From: an uncultured Sedimentitalea sp.
Lineage (GTDB): Bacteria; Pseudomonadota; Alphaproteobacteria; Rhodobacterales; Rhodobacteraceae
Direction: 5' to 3'
Assembly (NCBI GenBank): GCA_947504115.1
Contig: CANNGH010000002.1
Coordinates: forward strand, 434,001 to 498,000
DNA: 64,000 nt
Part shown: piece after piece, positions 8,648-18,035 of the stretch
Position numbering within the stretch: position 1 is the stretch's first letter
Layout: the number at the start of each line of letters is the position of its first letter
Translations under genes and position numbers: made by a program
The notes under the pieces: generated by a model
Told to the model about the DNA's origin: nothing
Databases searched by the model: none
What the model saw: only the letters and a program-made list of their open reading frames with translations

Positions 8648-9387
8648 CATTGCTGAAACTCTGCCTGATCGCGGCCTGTCTGGGAGCGGCGGCGCTGTTT
8701 CCACAGGCCGCGCAGGCGCAGGAACTTAGCCTCTCGCTTGGCGAGGGCGGCTCCCTGACTGCCCGCTCGATCCAGCTGATCCTGCTCATCACGGTGCTCA
8801 GCCTGGCACCGGGACTGGCGATCATGATCACCTGTTTCCCGTTCCTCGTGACGGTCCTGGGCATCCTGCGTCAGGCGATAGGGTTGCAGCAAAGCCCGCC
8901 CAACATGCTGATCGTGAGCCTCGCGCTCTTTCTGACGTATTTCGTCATGGAGCCGGTTTTCACCGAAGCCTGGGAAACCGGCATAAGCCCCTTGATCGAA
9001 GAGACCATCGACACCGAAACCGCGATTGACCGCACGCTGGATCCGTTTCGCCGGTTCATGGCGGCGCGCGTCGATCCCGGGACATTTCACGCGATGGCGG
9101 ATCTCAGGCCGCAGACAGAATCGCTGGCTCCGACACCGGATGCGCCGATTTCGGTTCTGGTGCCCAGCTTTCTGCTGTCGGAGATCGCGCGCGCATTCCA
9201 GATCGGATTTCTGGTCTTCCTGCCGTTTCTGGTCATCGACCTTGTGGTCGCGGCGGTGCTGATGTCGATGGGCATGATGATGGTCCCGCCCGCCATCGTT
9301 TCGTTGCCTTTCAAGCTGGCGTTTTTCGTGATCGCCGATGGCTGGAGCCTGATCGCCAGCGCATTGGTGCGAAGTTATTATCCATGA
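8644..9387 (+). CDS. fliP: flagellar export gate protein FliP
   Basis: 247 residues. A cleavable signal peptide (about 1-25) is followed by hydrophobic segments at about 38-60, 75-95, 185-210 and 220-240. Family hallmarks are LRQAIGLQQSPPNMLIVSLALFLT-like residues (RQAIGLQQSPPNMLI), PSFLLSEIARAFQIGF and MGMMMVPP. FliP oligomerises with FliQ and FliR into the core of the type III export gate. It is the last flagellar gene visible on this strand; fliQ and fliR are not adjacent. Confidence 0.95.
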   Translation: MTLLKLCLIAACLGAAALFPQAAQAQELSLSLGEGGSLTARSIQLILLITVLSLAPGLAIMITCFPFLVTVLGILRQAIGLQQSPPNMLIVSLALFLTYFVMEPVFTEAWETGISPLIEETIDTETAIDRTLDPFRRFMAARVDPGTFHAMADLRPQTESLAPTPDAPISVLVPSFLLSEIARAFQIGFLVFLPFLVIDLVVAAVLMSMGMMMVPPAIVSLPFKLAFFVIADGWSLIASALVRSYYP

Positions 9388-9433
9388 TTGCGCCGCGATC
9401 GGCGGTTTTCGGGGTTCGCACCCTGCCCGCGCA

Positions 9434-10423
9434 TCACCGGCCTGCGACGTTCAACACGATCTTGCCGATGTGATCGCCCGCCTCCATCCGCGCATGGGCG
9501 CTGGCGGCGTCGACAAGATCGAATTCGCTGTCCATCACCGGTCCGATGCGTCCCGTTTCCAGAAGCGGCCACACCGTCTCAAGAAGATCGATGGCGATGC
9601 GTGCCTTGGCCAGATCGCTTTGCGGGCGCAGTGTGCTGCCGGTGATGGTCAACCGCCTGCGCATCACCGGCGCAAAGTTGAACTCGACCTTCGGCCCCTG
9701 CAGGAACGCGATCTGCACCAGCCGTCCCTCGTCCTTCAGCGCCTCGACATTGCGCGGGATGTAATCGCCGCCCACCATATCGAGGATCAGATCGGCCCCG
9801 CCCTCGCCCTGCAGGATCTCCACGAAATCCTCGGTCTTGTAATTGATCGCGCGCTCGGCCCCGAGATCGGTGCACACGTCGCATTTCGCGTCCGTTCCCG
9901 CAGTCGCGAACACCCGCGCGCCAAAGGCATGGGCCAGCTGGATTGCCGTCGTTCCGATCCCGCTGGTGCCGCCATGGACCAGGAACCGCTCGCCGCCCTC
10001 CAATCCGCCACGGGTGAACACGTTGGAGAAGACGGTGAAATAGGTTTCCGGCAGACAGGCGGCCTGTTTCAGATCCATCCCCTGCGGGACCGGCAGGCAA
10101 TGTGCCCCCGGCGTGGCGACATATTCGGCGTAACCGCCACCGGGCAGCAGCGCGCAGACCTCGTCGCCGACCGACCAATGCTCGACACCTGCTCCGATCG
10201 CGACGATCTCACCCGCGGCCTCGAGCCCCGGCAGATCGCTGGCTTGGGGCGGGGGCGCATAGGCACCGGCGCGCTGCAGCGCATCGGGGCGATTCACCCC
10301 GGCCCACGCCACGCGGATCACGACCTCGCCATGGCGCGGTTGCGGCACCGGGCGCTCGGTCAGCTTCAGAACGTCGGGGCCGCCGGGTTCGCTGATCTCG
10401 ACGGCGCGCATGGTATCGGTCAT
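9434..10423 (-). CDS. NAD(P)H-quinone oxidoreductase, PIG3-like
   Basis: 329 residues of the zinc-independent medium-chain dehydrogenase family. It has an N-terminal GroES-like domain (AGVNRPDALQRAGAY, LPGLEAAGEIVAIG) and a Rossmann domain with FLVHGGTSGIGTTAIQLAHA at about 140-160. The overall pattern matches the PIG3/TP53I3-type quinone oxidoreductases, which reduce quinones with NADPH. No catalytic-zinc cysteine cluster is seen. It is followed after 33 bases (on the same strand, upstream) by a COQ9 gene, so a link to quinone metabolism is reasonable but inferred. Confidence 0.88.
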   Translation of the reverse strand: MTDTMRAVEISEPGGPDVLKLTERPVPQPRHGEVVIRVAWAGVNRPDALQRAGAYAPPPQASDLPGLEAAGEIVAIGAGVEHWSVGDEVCALLPGGGYAEYVATPGAHCLPVPQGMDLKQAACLPETYFTVFSNVFTRGGLEGGERFLVHGGTSGIGTTAIQLAHAFGARVFATAGTDAKCDVCTDLGAERAINYKTEDFVEILQGEGGADLILDMVGGDYIPRNVEALKDEGRLVQIAFLQGPKVEFNFAPVMRRRLTITGSTLRPQSDLAKARIAIDLLETVWPLLETGRIGPVMDSEFDLVDAASAHARMEAGDHIGKIVLNVAGR

Positions 10424-10455
10424 CCTGTCTCTCCTATGCCGAAAGTTGTGCGATA

Positions 10456-11142
10456 TCAGCGGCGCCCTTGCGTCGATCCCGGCAGGTCATCGCGGCTGCG
10501 CGGCGGGCGGATCTGGCCCAGAAACCAGTTCGGCACCGCCAGAAACGGCTTCAGAAGCGGGCTGTCCTGAACCTGCGCCTTCAGCTTCTCGATCCGCATC
10601 ACTTCGTCGATGCGGCGGTCCAGAAACTCCCATGTGGCATTGCTGTCATCGCTCGTATCACCCAGCCAGAACAGCAGAACGCCGGAATAGACGCCGGAGA
10701 GCGTTACGCGCTTGGTATACCAGTTCACGTCGTCGGAAGTGTCGCCCAGGGTGGTCCAGATCAAATCACAGGTGCGCCACACCGCGCGGGCCCCGTCCCC
10801 GGCATGCTGGGGCAGCGCGAACAGGGTGGCACCGCGGCGCACGACCTCCTTGTCGCCGATGGCCTCGATCCGGTAGCGGATGGCGGTGGCGATCCGGTCG
10901 CGGAAACGCATGTCTGCCAGCTCCGCCGATTCAAGCCGCGCGACCATCGCGGCATCGCCCCGGTCGTGCCAGGCCAATGCCAGATCGACCGCGCCGCGCG
11001 GAAACAGCGCCCGCGCCAGGGCCGGTGGCGCACCGCTTTCGGCGATGGCCGCGCGAAACGTTGCCTCGGACCAGCCGTCGAAAGGCACATGGGCCAGCGC
11101 GGCATCGAGAACCTGATCGGTGGTGTCCTGATGTTCGTTCAT
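10456..11142 (-). CDS. COQ9 family ubiquinone biosynthesis protein
   Basis: 228 residues from the ATG at 11142, preceded by AGGAGCG; an upstream in-frame start would add 17 residues with no ribosome-binding site. The protein is helical, with the family patterns [19 protein letters not shown] near the N-terminus and [20 protein letters not shown] plus [17 protein letters not shown] in the C-terminal half. COQ9 is a TetR-fold lipid-binding protein that presents ubiquinone intermediates to COQ7 in mitochondria and alphaproteobacteria. Confidence 0.93.
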   Translation of the reverse strand: MNEHQDTTDQVLDAALAHVPFDGWSEATFRAAIAESGAPPALARALFPRGAVDLALAWHDRGDAAMVARLESAELADMRFRDRIATAIRYRIEAIGDKEVVRRGATLFALPQHAGDGARAVWRTCDLIWTTLGDTSDDVNWYTKRVTLSGVYSGVLLFWLGDTSDDSNATWEFLDRRIDEVMRIEKLKAQVQDSPLLKPFLAVPNWFLGQIRPPRSRDDLPGSTQGRR

Positions 11143-11335
11143 GGGCGCTCCTGTCTTGGGCGTGATTTTCACCGGCCTCGCGGCGGATGCCAACCGGTCT
11201 GCCCCTCAAGATGTTGCAACCGGTCGGAAAAGCAACGATGGGCCGCTTGTTTCTGGACAAGCCGGGGCAGCGTTGTTATATATCGACCTCCTGCAAATCC
11301 TTGCAACTCCAATCCAGAAAGGTGGTGAAAACCAC

Positions 11336-11542
11336 ATGCAGGTTAGTGTTCGTGACAACAACGTCGATCAGGCGCTTCGTGCGCTGAAGAAAAAACTGCA
11401 GCGCGAGGGCGTTTTCCGCGAAATGAAGCTCAAGCAGCATTTCGAGAAGCCGTCCGAGAAGAAAGCACGCGAAAAGGCCGAGGCGATTCGCCGGGCCCGC
11501 AAGCTGGCGCGCAAGAAGGCGCAGCGCGAAGGTATGATGTAA
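11336..11542 (+). CDS. rpsU: 30S ribosomal protein S21
   Basis: 68 residues, [20 protein letters not shown] through a lysine/arginine-rich C-terminus [13 protein letters not shown]. This is S21, which binds the 16S rRNA 3' region and promotes initiation. The ATG at 11336 gives the normal family length; the frame is open upstream but has no homologous sequence. AAAGGTGGT lies 8-16 bases upstream as the ribosome-binding site. A Rho-independent terminator follows. Confidence 0.97.
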   Translation: MQVSVRDNNVDQALRALKKKLQREGVFREMKLKQHFEKPSEKKAREKAEAIRRARKLARKKAQREGMM

Positions 11543-11573
11543 ACCGCTTCGACGTTTACGACACCAAACGACG

Positions 11574-11601
11574 ACCCCCGGAGCCTGGCTGCGGGGGTTT
11601 C
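11574..11601 (+). terminator. Rho-independent terminator after rpsU
   Basis: ACCCCCG (11574-11580) pairs with CGGGGGT (11592-11598) around an 11-base loop and runs into TTTCT, 32 bases after the rpsU stop. This is a compact intrinsic terminator ending the single-gene rpsU unit. Confidence 0.8.
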
Positions 11602-11883
11602 TCGTTTCCGGGTCCGCGATCGGTGCCCTTGCGCGAATGCACATTCGGGCGATGCCGAACAAGACTGCGAACCGAAACGACCCCCCGTCATGAAATCGCC
11701 CGGCAGACATCGCGCGGGCGTTCATCCAACGAGCGGTTGCATCCGGAGCGATTTTTGCACATCTTCCGCCGCGATAAGCCGTCCTGAACGCAAATCATTG
11801 CCATTTGCGCCCATCTGCTGATCACGAGCCGCCCCGCGGGGACGGGTATACGCAAACCAACGCCACCAACAGGGAACACAAGA

Positions 11884-13002
11884 ATGAAGATCGGATGTCC
11901 GAAAGAAACCAAGCCCCAGGAATTTCGCGTCGGCATGACTCCGAACGCCGCGCACGAAGCGGTCGAACGCGGCCACGACGTGCTGATCGAGACCAATGCC
12001 GGCACGGAAGCGGGTTTCGAGGACGAGGTCTATGAACAGGCCGGCGCGCGGATCGTGGCAAACGCGCGCGATCTGTATGAACAGGCCGACATGATCGTGA
12101 AGGTGAAAGAGCCCCAGCCGGACGAGCGCGGATTGCTGCGCCGCGGACAGGTGCTGTTTGCCTATCTGCATCTGGCCGCCGATGCCGATCTGACACGCGA
12201 CCTGCTGAAGTCGGGCGTCACGGCGATCGCCTATGAAACAGTCACCGACGACAGCGGCGGTCTGCCCCTGCTGGCGCCGATGTCCGAAGTGGCAGGTCGC
12301 CTTGCGCCGCAGACCGGGTCGTGGGCGTTGCAAAAGGCCAATGGCGGCAGCGGCGTGCTGATGGGCGGCGTGCCCGGCGTGCGCCCTGCGAATGTCGCCA
12401 TCCTCGGCGGCGGCGTCGTGGGCACAGCGGCAGCACGGGTGGCAGTCGGCATGGGCGCGAATGTGACGGTGCTGGACCGCTCGGTGTCGCGGTTGTCCTA
12501 TCTCGACGACATGTTCATGGGGCGGCTGACCACGCAATTCTCGGATCAGGCCGGGCTGAACGATTTGCTGCCGCGGATGGACATGGTGATCGGCGCGGTG
12601 CTCATCCCCGGTGCTTCGACGCCCAAACTGCTGTCGCGCGATCAGCTTTCGCTGCTGAAACCCGGCTCGGTTCTGGTGGATGTCGCCATCGATCAGGGCG
12701 GCTGTTTCGAAACCTCGCATGCCACGACGCATCAGGATCCGATCTACGAGGTGGACGGGATCATCCATTATTGCGTGGGCAACATGCCCGGCGCGGTGGC
12801 GCGCACGGCGACCATCGGCCTCAACAACGCGACGATGCCGCTGATGCTGGCGCTGGCAGGCAAGGGGTGGCAACGCGCCTGCGCCGAAGACCCGCATCTG
12901 CGCAACGGGCTGAACCTGCATGACGGGCAACTGACCTATGCGGCCGTCGGCGAAGCGTTGGGCATCGAGACGAAAAAAGCAGCCGATCTCATCGACGCCT
13001 GA
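11884..13002 (+). CDS. ald: alanine dehydrogenase
   Basis: 372 residues, normal length. MKIGCPKETKPQEFRVGMTP is the family start. MIVKVKEPQPDE carries the substrate-binding lysine, and FAYLHLAADADL carries the catalytic histidine. VAILGGGVVGTAAARVAVGM is the NAD-binding glycine loop, at about residues 170-190. The enzyme interconverts L-alanine and pyruvate/ammonium with NAD. No Lrp-type regulator is seen next to it in the window; the 280 bases upstream hold no gene that I can support. Confidence 0.97.
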   Translation: MKIGCPKETKPQEFRVGMTPNAAHEAVERGHDVLIETNAGTEAGFEDEVYEQAGARIVANARDLYEQADMIVKVKEPQPDERGLLRRGQVLFAYLHLAADADLTRDLLKSGVTAIAYETVTDDSGGLPLLAPMSEVAGRLAPQTGSWALQKANGGSGVLMGGVPGVRPANVAILGGGVVGTAAARVAVGMGANVTVLDRSVSRLSYLDDMFMGRLTTQFSDQAGLNDLLPRMDMVIGAVLIPGASTPKLLSRDQLSLLKPGSVLVDVAIDQGGCFETSHATTHQDPIYEVDGIIHYCVGNMPGAVARTATIGLNNATMPLMLALAGKGWQRACAEDPHLRNGLNLHDGQLTYAAVGEALGIETKKAADLIDA

Positions 13003-13010
13003 CAAGTGAC

Positions 13011-13031
13011 GGGCCGGCGCGTAACCGGCCC
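13011..13031. terminator. hairpin between convergent ald and mscS-like gene
   Basis: GGGCCGG (13011-13017) and CCGGCCC (13025-13031) form a perfect 7-bp stem with a 7-base loop in the 40-base convergent gap. There is no clear T-run on either side, so bidirectional termination is only a possibility. Confidence 0.4.
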
Positions 13032-13042
13032 GGCCACAGATG

Positions 13043-13849
13043 TCACGCCGACCGGATGACCTCCACCCGGTGCGGATAGGGGATCGAGATGCCCTTGTCG
13101 TCAAAGGCTTCCTTGATCGCCTTGGTCAGTTCGAACTTGAGATCCCAGTAATCGTCCGCCCGGCACCACAGGCGGGCGGTCAGATCGACCGAACTCTCGC
13201 CCAGATTGGTGACCCGGACCCACGGCTCGGGATCGTCCATGATCCGCGCATCGCTGCGGGCCTTGTCCAGAATGACCTGCATCGCCGCATCCGCGCTGTC
13301 GCCGTAATCGATGCCGAAGGTCAGATCCAGACGACGGGTATCGTGGTGCGAATAATTGGTGATGATCTGCCCCCACGCCTGCCCGTTGGGCACGACAATC
13401 TGGACGTTGTCCGGCGTTTTCAACTCGGTAAAGAACAGGTTCAGATCGACCACCGTGCCCGACGTGCCGCCGATATCGACAAATTGCCCCAGCTTGAAGG
13501 GCCGGAACAGGATCAGCATGAAACCTGCCGCCAGATCGCTCAGCGTGCCCTGCAACGCAAGCCCGATCGCCAGCGTCGCCGCGCCCAGCATCGCCACGAT
13601 ACTCGTCGCCTCGATCCCGAACAGGTTGAGAACCGCCAGCAACACCACGATCAGGATCAGCCAGCGCACCATGCTGGCGGCGAAATTGCCCAATGTCTGA
13701 TCCAGTCGCGGGTGGGCGTTGACGCGACGGCGCACGAACCCCGAAATCAGCCCGGCGGCGATCCAGCCGATGATCAGAACCACAAGAGCCTTGGCCGCGT
13801 TGATCAACAACGGCGTATAAGCCCCTGCCTGTTCGAACAATTCTTCCAT
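13043..13849 (-). CDS. small-conductance mechanosensitive channel (MscS family)
   Basis: 268 residues from the ATG at 13849, preceded by AAGGAGA; an upstream in-frame start would add 15 basic residues. It has three transmembrane helices (about 15-35, 60-80, 90-110). The third carries the pore pattern GAATLAIGLALQGTLSDLAA, followed by LILFRPFKLGQFVDIGGTSG and the beta-domain. This is a short MscS-type channel that releases solutes on hypo-osmotic shock. It is adjacent to mscL on the same strand. Confidence 0.95.
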   Translation of the reverse strand: MEELFEQAGAYTPLLINAAKALVVLIIGWIAAGLISGFVRRRVNAHPRLDQTLGNFAASMVRWLILIVVLLAVLNLFGIEATSIVAMLGAATLAIGLALQGTLSDLAAGFMLILFRPFKLGQFVDIGGTSGTVVDLNLFFTELKTPDNVQIVVPNGQAWGQIITNYSHHDTRRLDLTFGIDYGDSADAAMQVILDKARSDARIMDDPEPWVRVTNLGESSVDLTARLWCRADDYWDLKFELTKAIKEAFDDKGISIPYPHRVEVIRSA

Positions 13850-13932
13850 CAATATCTCCTTGTCGTAACGCCGTGAAAATGGCCGCGCGACCAATCTGGT
13901 CAGGCGCGGCCCTCTTTCCTCACCGGTTTATG

Positions 13933-14361
13933 TCAGGCCTTCAAGCGGTCGCGGATTTCCATGAGCACCTCAAGTTCCGTCGGCCCGGCCGGCTCTTCCA
14001 CCACCGGCGCCGCGGGATCGCGTGCGGCGGCTTCCTTGGCACGGTTCACCGCCTTGACCAGCATGAACACGACCCAGGCGATGATCAGGAAATTCAGCAC
14101 CGCCATCAGGAACGACCCATAGGCGAACACCGCCGCCCCCGCCGCGCGCGCAGCCTCCAGCGATGCAAAATCGCCCTCACCGCTCAGCACGACGAACTGG
14201 TTGGTGAAATCGATTCCACCGGTGAACAATCCGATGATCGGGTTGATCAGATCTTCGACCATCGATGTCACGATGGCGGTGAACGCGGCACCGATGATGA
14301 TGCCGACGGCCATGTCCATGACATTGCCACGGGCGATGAAATCGCGAAATTCCTTGAGCAT
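13933..14361 (-). CDS. mscL: large-conductance mechanosensitive channel MscL
   Basis: 142 residues. [20 protein letters not shown] is the amphipathic N-terminal helix. [22 protein letters not shown] is split here as transmembrane helix 1 (about 18-40), helix 2 is [20 protein letters not shown] (about 78-97), and the C-terminus is charged with [12 protein letters not shown]. The pentameric emergency valve opens at near-lytic tension. The MscS-type gene lies downstream by 83 bases, so the two osmotic safety valves are probably co-expressed. Confidence 0.96.
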   Translation of the reverse strand: MLKEFRDFIARGNVMDMAVGIIIGAAFTAIVTSMVEDLINPIIGLFTGGIDFTNQFVVLSGEGDFASLEAARAAGAAVFAYGSFLMAVLNFLIIAWVVFMLVKAVNRAKEAAARDPAAPVVEEPAGPTELEVLMEIRDRLKA

Positions 14362-14483
14362 GAATGAAGCTCCTCTGTCCCCGGCCGATTTTGACCTGGA
14401 ACCGCTTATTCACCGGATTTGCGCAAAATGCACCGAATAGGTCGCTGCGGCAGGCAAATTTTCCGCCCTGTGTCGCATTGGCC

Positions 14484-14933
14484 CTATTGCGGCAATTGCC
14501 CCGTCAGCACATAGCGCAGGATCTCGACCACCTGCTCTGGCCGCTCTGCCACGGCCAGCGCGGCGGCATCGACCTCTTTCAAGGCATGCTGGTGATCGGC
14601 CCCATGCAGCACGATCAGCGCCTTGCCCAGAGCCGACGCATATCCCGCATCAAAGGCCGCGTTCCACTGCTTGTATTGCTCGCCGAAACGCACGACGACA
14701 ACATCCGCCTTTTCGATTTCGGTGCGGGTGCGGATCGCGTTCAGCTTGGCGCCCTTGTGATCGTGCCAGAACTTGTCGTCCTCGGCACCGAGGATCGCCA
14801 CGCCGCAATCGTCGCTCGCATCGTGATCCGTCACCGGCGCGGCAAAGCTGACCTCGAGCCCCTTGGCCCCTTCGACGATCCGCTCGCGCCAATCGGTGTG
14901 GATTTCGCCGGAAAGATAAACCTTCAGTCCCAT
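14484..14933 (-). CDS. ytoQ: YtoQ family protein
   Basis: 149 residues starting MGLKVYLSGEIHTDWRERI at the ATG at 14933; upstream in the same frame is unrelated low-complexity reading. Conserved features are LSGEIHTDWR, APVTDHDASDDCG, LGAEDDKFWHDHKGAKLN and RTEIEKADVVVVRFGEQYKQ. YtoQ is a small conserved protein with a nucleoside 2-deoxyribosyltransferase-like fold and no established physiological role. It is downstream of pheT on the same strand (gap 86 bases). Confidence 0.85.
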   Translation of the reverse strand: MGLKVYLSGEIHTDWRERIVEGAKGLEVSFAAPVTDHDASDDCGVAILGAEDDKFWHDHKGAKLNAIRTRTEIEKADVVVVRFGEQYKQWNAAFDAGYASALGKALIVLHGADHQHALKEVDAAALAVAERPEQVVEILRYVLTGQLPQ

Positions 14934-15019
14934 GTCAAATTCTCCCGTAGTTCCGAAAGAGCGAACGCTCCGCCCCTTCTTCTTGCTCCAGATATACCCG
15001 CCAAAGGCGGAATGCACGC

Positions 15020-17413
15020 TCAGCCGCGCAGGACTCCGCCGGTCGCCTTGGCGACCTTCTCGACGATCCGCCTGCTCACCGCCTCGATCTCGGCCTCGGT
15101 CAGCGTCTTGTCCCGGGGTTGCAGCCGCACGGTCACGGCCAGCGATTTCCTGCCCTCGCCCAGACTGCCGCCGGTGAACTGGTCGAACACGCGCACCGTC
15201 TCGATGAGCGCCTTGTCGGCCCCCGCGGCGGCATTGACCAGCGCCAGCGCCTCGACATCGGCATCGACGACAAAGGCGAAATCGCGCTCGACCGCCTGCA
15301 GATCCGCCAGTTCCAGCGCGGGACGGGTCGCGCCTGCCTTGCGCGGCAGCGGCACCGCCTCGGGCCAGAGGGTGAAGGCCATCGCCGGTCCCTTGACGCC
15401 CATCGCGTCCAGAATGCGCGGATGCAGTTCGCCGAAAATGCCCAGCACCTTTTTCGGCCCCAGACAAATCACGCCATGCCGCCCCGGATGCCACCAGTCC
15501 GCCCCGTTGCGCAGGATCTGCACCTTTTCGGGTGCACCCATCGCCCCCAGCAACGCCTCGGCATCGGCCTTGACGTCATAGACATCCACGGGGCGCGACG
15601 CGCCATGCACATCCTTGGCACCGGTGCGCCCGACCAGCAGACCCGTCACCTGATCCGCCTGTTCGCCCGGCTCACCACCGCTGAAGGCGGGGCCGATCTC
15701 GAACAGCGCCAGATCCATGTAGCCCCGCGCCTGATTGCGCGAAGCGGCCTGCAACAGACCGGGCAGCAGCGAGGGGCGCATATGGCTCATTTCCGACGAA
15801 ATCGGGTTCTCAAGCATCGTCGCATCGTCGCCACCCCCGAACAGCGCCGCGCTGGCCTGATCGATGAAGGAATAGCTGACGCATTCGTTATACCCCAGCG
15901 CCGCGCAGGTCCGCCGCGCCATCTGCTTGCGCCGCTGGATCGGCGTCATCACCGGCTTGGGCACCCCAAAGGGGCGCGGCAAGGGCACGCCTTCCAGCCT
16001 GGTCAGCGAGGCGATGCGCGCGACCTCCTCGACCAGATCGGCCTCGCCCTGAACATCGGGGCGCCAGCTGGGCACATGCGCCAGATCGCCCTCGAGTCGA
16101 AAACCCAGCCGCGTCAGGGTCTGGCGCTGGTCGCTTTCGGGAATTTCCATGCCGACAAGCCTTTGCACCCGCGCCGCATCCAGCCGATAGGCGCGCGCGT
16201 GATTGGGCACGTCGCCCGCGATCACCACATCGGAGGCCTCGCCGCCGCAGAGGTCCAGGATCATCCGCGTCGCGTGTTCCAGCCCCGGCAGGGTGAATTC
16301 CGGGTCGACTCCGCGCTCGAACCGATAGCGCGCGTCCGAGTTGATTTTCAGCGCGCGGCCCGTCAGCGCGATCTGCACATGATCCCAATACGCGCTTTCA
16401 ACGAAGACATTGACGGTGTCCTCGGTAACGCCAGTCTGCTCACCGCCCATGATGCCGCCGATGCTTTCGGGGCCGGTCTCGTCGGAAATCGCCATCATGC
16501 CCGGTTGCAGGGTGTAATCCTTCTCGTCCAGCGCGCGCAGGGTCTCGCCCCCCTTGGCACGGTGAACGCGCAGGCCCCCCGACACCTTGTCGGCGTCGAA
16601 CACATGCAGCGGGCGGTTGCGGTCGAAGGTGAAGAAGTTGGTGATATCGACAAGGGCCGAGATCGGACGCAGCCCGATGGCGCGCAGCCGGTCCTGCAAC
16701 CATTGCGGGCTGGGACCGTTGCGCACGCCACGGATCACCCGTCCCGCGAACAGAGGGCAGCCGTCCAGCGTATCGTCGTCGATGGAGACCGCGATCGGCG
16801 AGGGAAAATGACCCTCGACTGGGATGTATTCGCGCGGTTTCAGCGTACCCAGCCCCCGCGCCGCAAGATCGCGGGCGATGCCGTGCACGCCCAACGCGTC
16901 GGGGCGGTTGGGCGTGATCGCGATCTCGATCACCGGATCGACGCGGGCGGGATCGTTCTCGGCCAGCCAGTCGCTGAAGCTTTGCCCGACCTCGCCCGAG
17001 GGCAGTTCGATGATGCCGGAATGTACGTCCGACAGTTCCATTTCCCGTTCCGAGGCCATCATGCCGTGGCTTTCAATGCCGCGGATCTTGCCGACCTGGA
17101 TCGTTGTGTCGATGCCGGGCACATAGGTGCCGGGTTTGGCGACGACCACGGTGATGCCTTCGCGGGCGTTGGGCGCGCCGCAGATAATCTGTTTCTCGCC
17201 CTCGTCGGTCAGCACCTTGCAGACCTTCAGCCGGTCGGCATCGGGGTGCTTTTCGGCGGCGATCACCTTGCCGATGGTGAAATCGGCCAGCCGTTCGGCG
17301 GGGTTGGAGACCTCTTCGACCTCAAGCCCGAGATCGGTGAGAGTTTCGGCGATCTCGTCCACGCTGGCGGTGGTGTCGAGGTGGTCTTTGAGCCAGGAGA
17401 GGGTGAATTTCAT
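15020..17413 (-). CDS. pheT: phenylalanine-tRNA ligase beta subunit
   Basis: 797 residues, full length. It has an N-terminal MKFTLSWLKDHLDTTASVDE, an OB/tRNA-binding domain (FTIGKVIAAEKHPDADRLKV, about 45-150), B3/B4 editing modules, a B5 domain (about 400-470), a synthetase-like core and a C-terminal ferredoxin-fold anticodon-binding domain (FDQFTGGSLGEGRKSLAVTV). It forms the alpha2-beta2 enzyme with PheS. Unusually, it is separated from pheS by an unrelated membrane-protein gene. Confidence 0.97.
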   Translation of the reverse strand: MKFTLSWLKDHLDTTASVDEIAETLTDLGLEVEEVSNPAERLADFTIGKVIAAEKHPDADRLKVCKVLTDEGEKQIICGAPNAREGITVVVAKPGTYVPGIDTTIQVGKIRGIESHGMMASEREMELSDVHSGIIELPSGEVGQSFSDWLAENDPARVDPVIEIAITPNRPDALGVHGIARDLAARGLGTLKPREYIPVEGHFPSPIAVSIDDDTLDGCPLFAGRVIRGVRNGPSPQWLQDRLRAIGLRPISALVDITNFFTFDRNRPLHVFDADKVSGGLRVHRAKGGETLRALDEKDYTLQPGMMAISDETGPESIGGIMGGEQTGVTEDTVNVFVESAYWDHVQIALTGRALKINSDARYRFERGVDPEFTLPGLEHATRMILDLCGGEASDVVIAGDVPNHARAYRLDAARVQRLVGMEIPESDQRQTLTRLGFRLEGDLAHVPSWRPDVQGEADLVEEVARIASLTRLEGVPLPRPFGVPKPVMTPIQRRKQMARRTCAALGYNECVSYSFIDQASAALFGGGDDATMLENPISSEMSHMRPSLLPGLLQAASRNQARGYMDLALFEIGPAFSGGEPGEQADQVTGLLVGRTGAKDVHGASRPVDVYDVKADAEALLGAMGAPEKVQILRNGADWWHPGRHGVICLGPKKVLGIFGELHPRILDAMGVKGPAMAFTLWPEAVPLPRKAGATRPALELADLQAVERDFAFVVDADVEALALVNAAAGADKALIETVRVFDQFTGGSLGEGRKSLAVTVRLQPRDKTLTEAEIEAVSRRIVEKVAKATGGVLRG

Positions 17414-17429
17414 AGTTCGCTCATTCGCT

Positions 17430-18035
17430 TTAGAAATAAAAATAAATCGTGGCTAACGTTATCGCCACGACGACGAACAGCATTGCACCTCTTCTGGAGA
17501 AATAAAGGGCATCTTCTTTCCGCAGAGCATCATCCATCAACTCTTTCTGCATTTCACACGCCAGATCTAGTTCGGTCTTTTCTGTTCTCAGGAATGCTCT
17601 TGAAAAGCTATCAATTTGTCTTGAGCCATAAATACCCGCAAGAATAAATGGCAGACTTGCAAACAAAAATAGAATCGCAGTTTGTCTGAAAGCATCGTCT
17701 TTACTTGATGCAACTGCGGTGATTATAGATGCATCTATAAATGTCCATATTGTAACCATCGTAGCATTTTTCGCTTCAACTTTTTTTAGAATTCCAAGGA
17801 GAACTTTATGCTCTCTCGACGGAAGTAAAGCGATGGCAGAATTCTGCTCACGTTGTTTGCTTGCCACTCCATCATGCATATCAGCATATGCAATTAGCCT
17901 TTCTTTCAGTTTCCCATGCCCCGGACGCATATTTCTCTGCGAAACAAGGTACATGAGCGGAACTCCGAACCATATTATTGCCACAATTATGGTCGAAAGA
18001 AAATGCCGATCGATAGAGTTCAGATAGTCAAACAT
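17430..18035 (-). CDS. unrecognised membrane protein inserted between pheS and pheT
   Basis: 201 residues, [20 protein letters not shown]. There are hydrophobic segments at about 14-32, 95-115, 120-140 and 180-200, with charged cytoplasmic stretches between (EVEAKNA-like KKVEAKNATMV, RTEKTELDLACEMQKELM). Base composition is visibly AT-richer than pheS and pheT, with many AAA, ATA and TTT codons, which suggests recent acquisition. Its ATG overlaps the pheS stop (TAATG), and it ends 17 bases before pheT, so it is translationally embedded in the synthetase operon. I do not recognise the family; a defence or immunity-type accessory gene is one possibility but nothing shows it. Confidence 0.8.
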   Translation of the reverse strand: MFDYLNSIDRHFLSTIIVAIIWFGVPLMYLVSQRNMRPGHGKLKERLIAYADMHDGVASKQREQNSAIALLPSREHKVLLGILKKVEAKNATMVTIWTFIDASIITAVASSKDDAFRQTAILFLFASLPFILAGIYGSRQIDSFSRAFLRTEKTELDLACEMQKELMDDALRKEDALYFSRRGAMLFVVVAITLATIYFYF

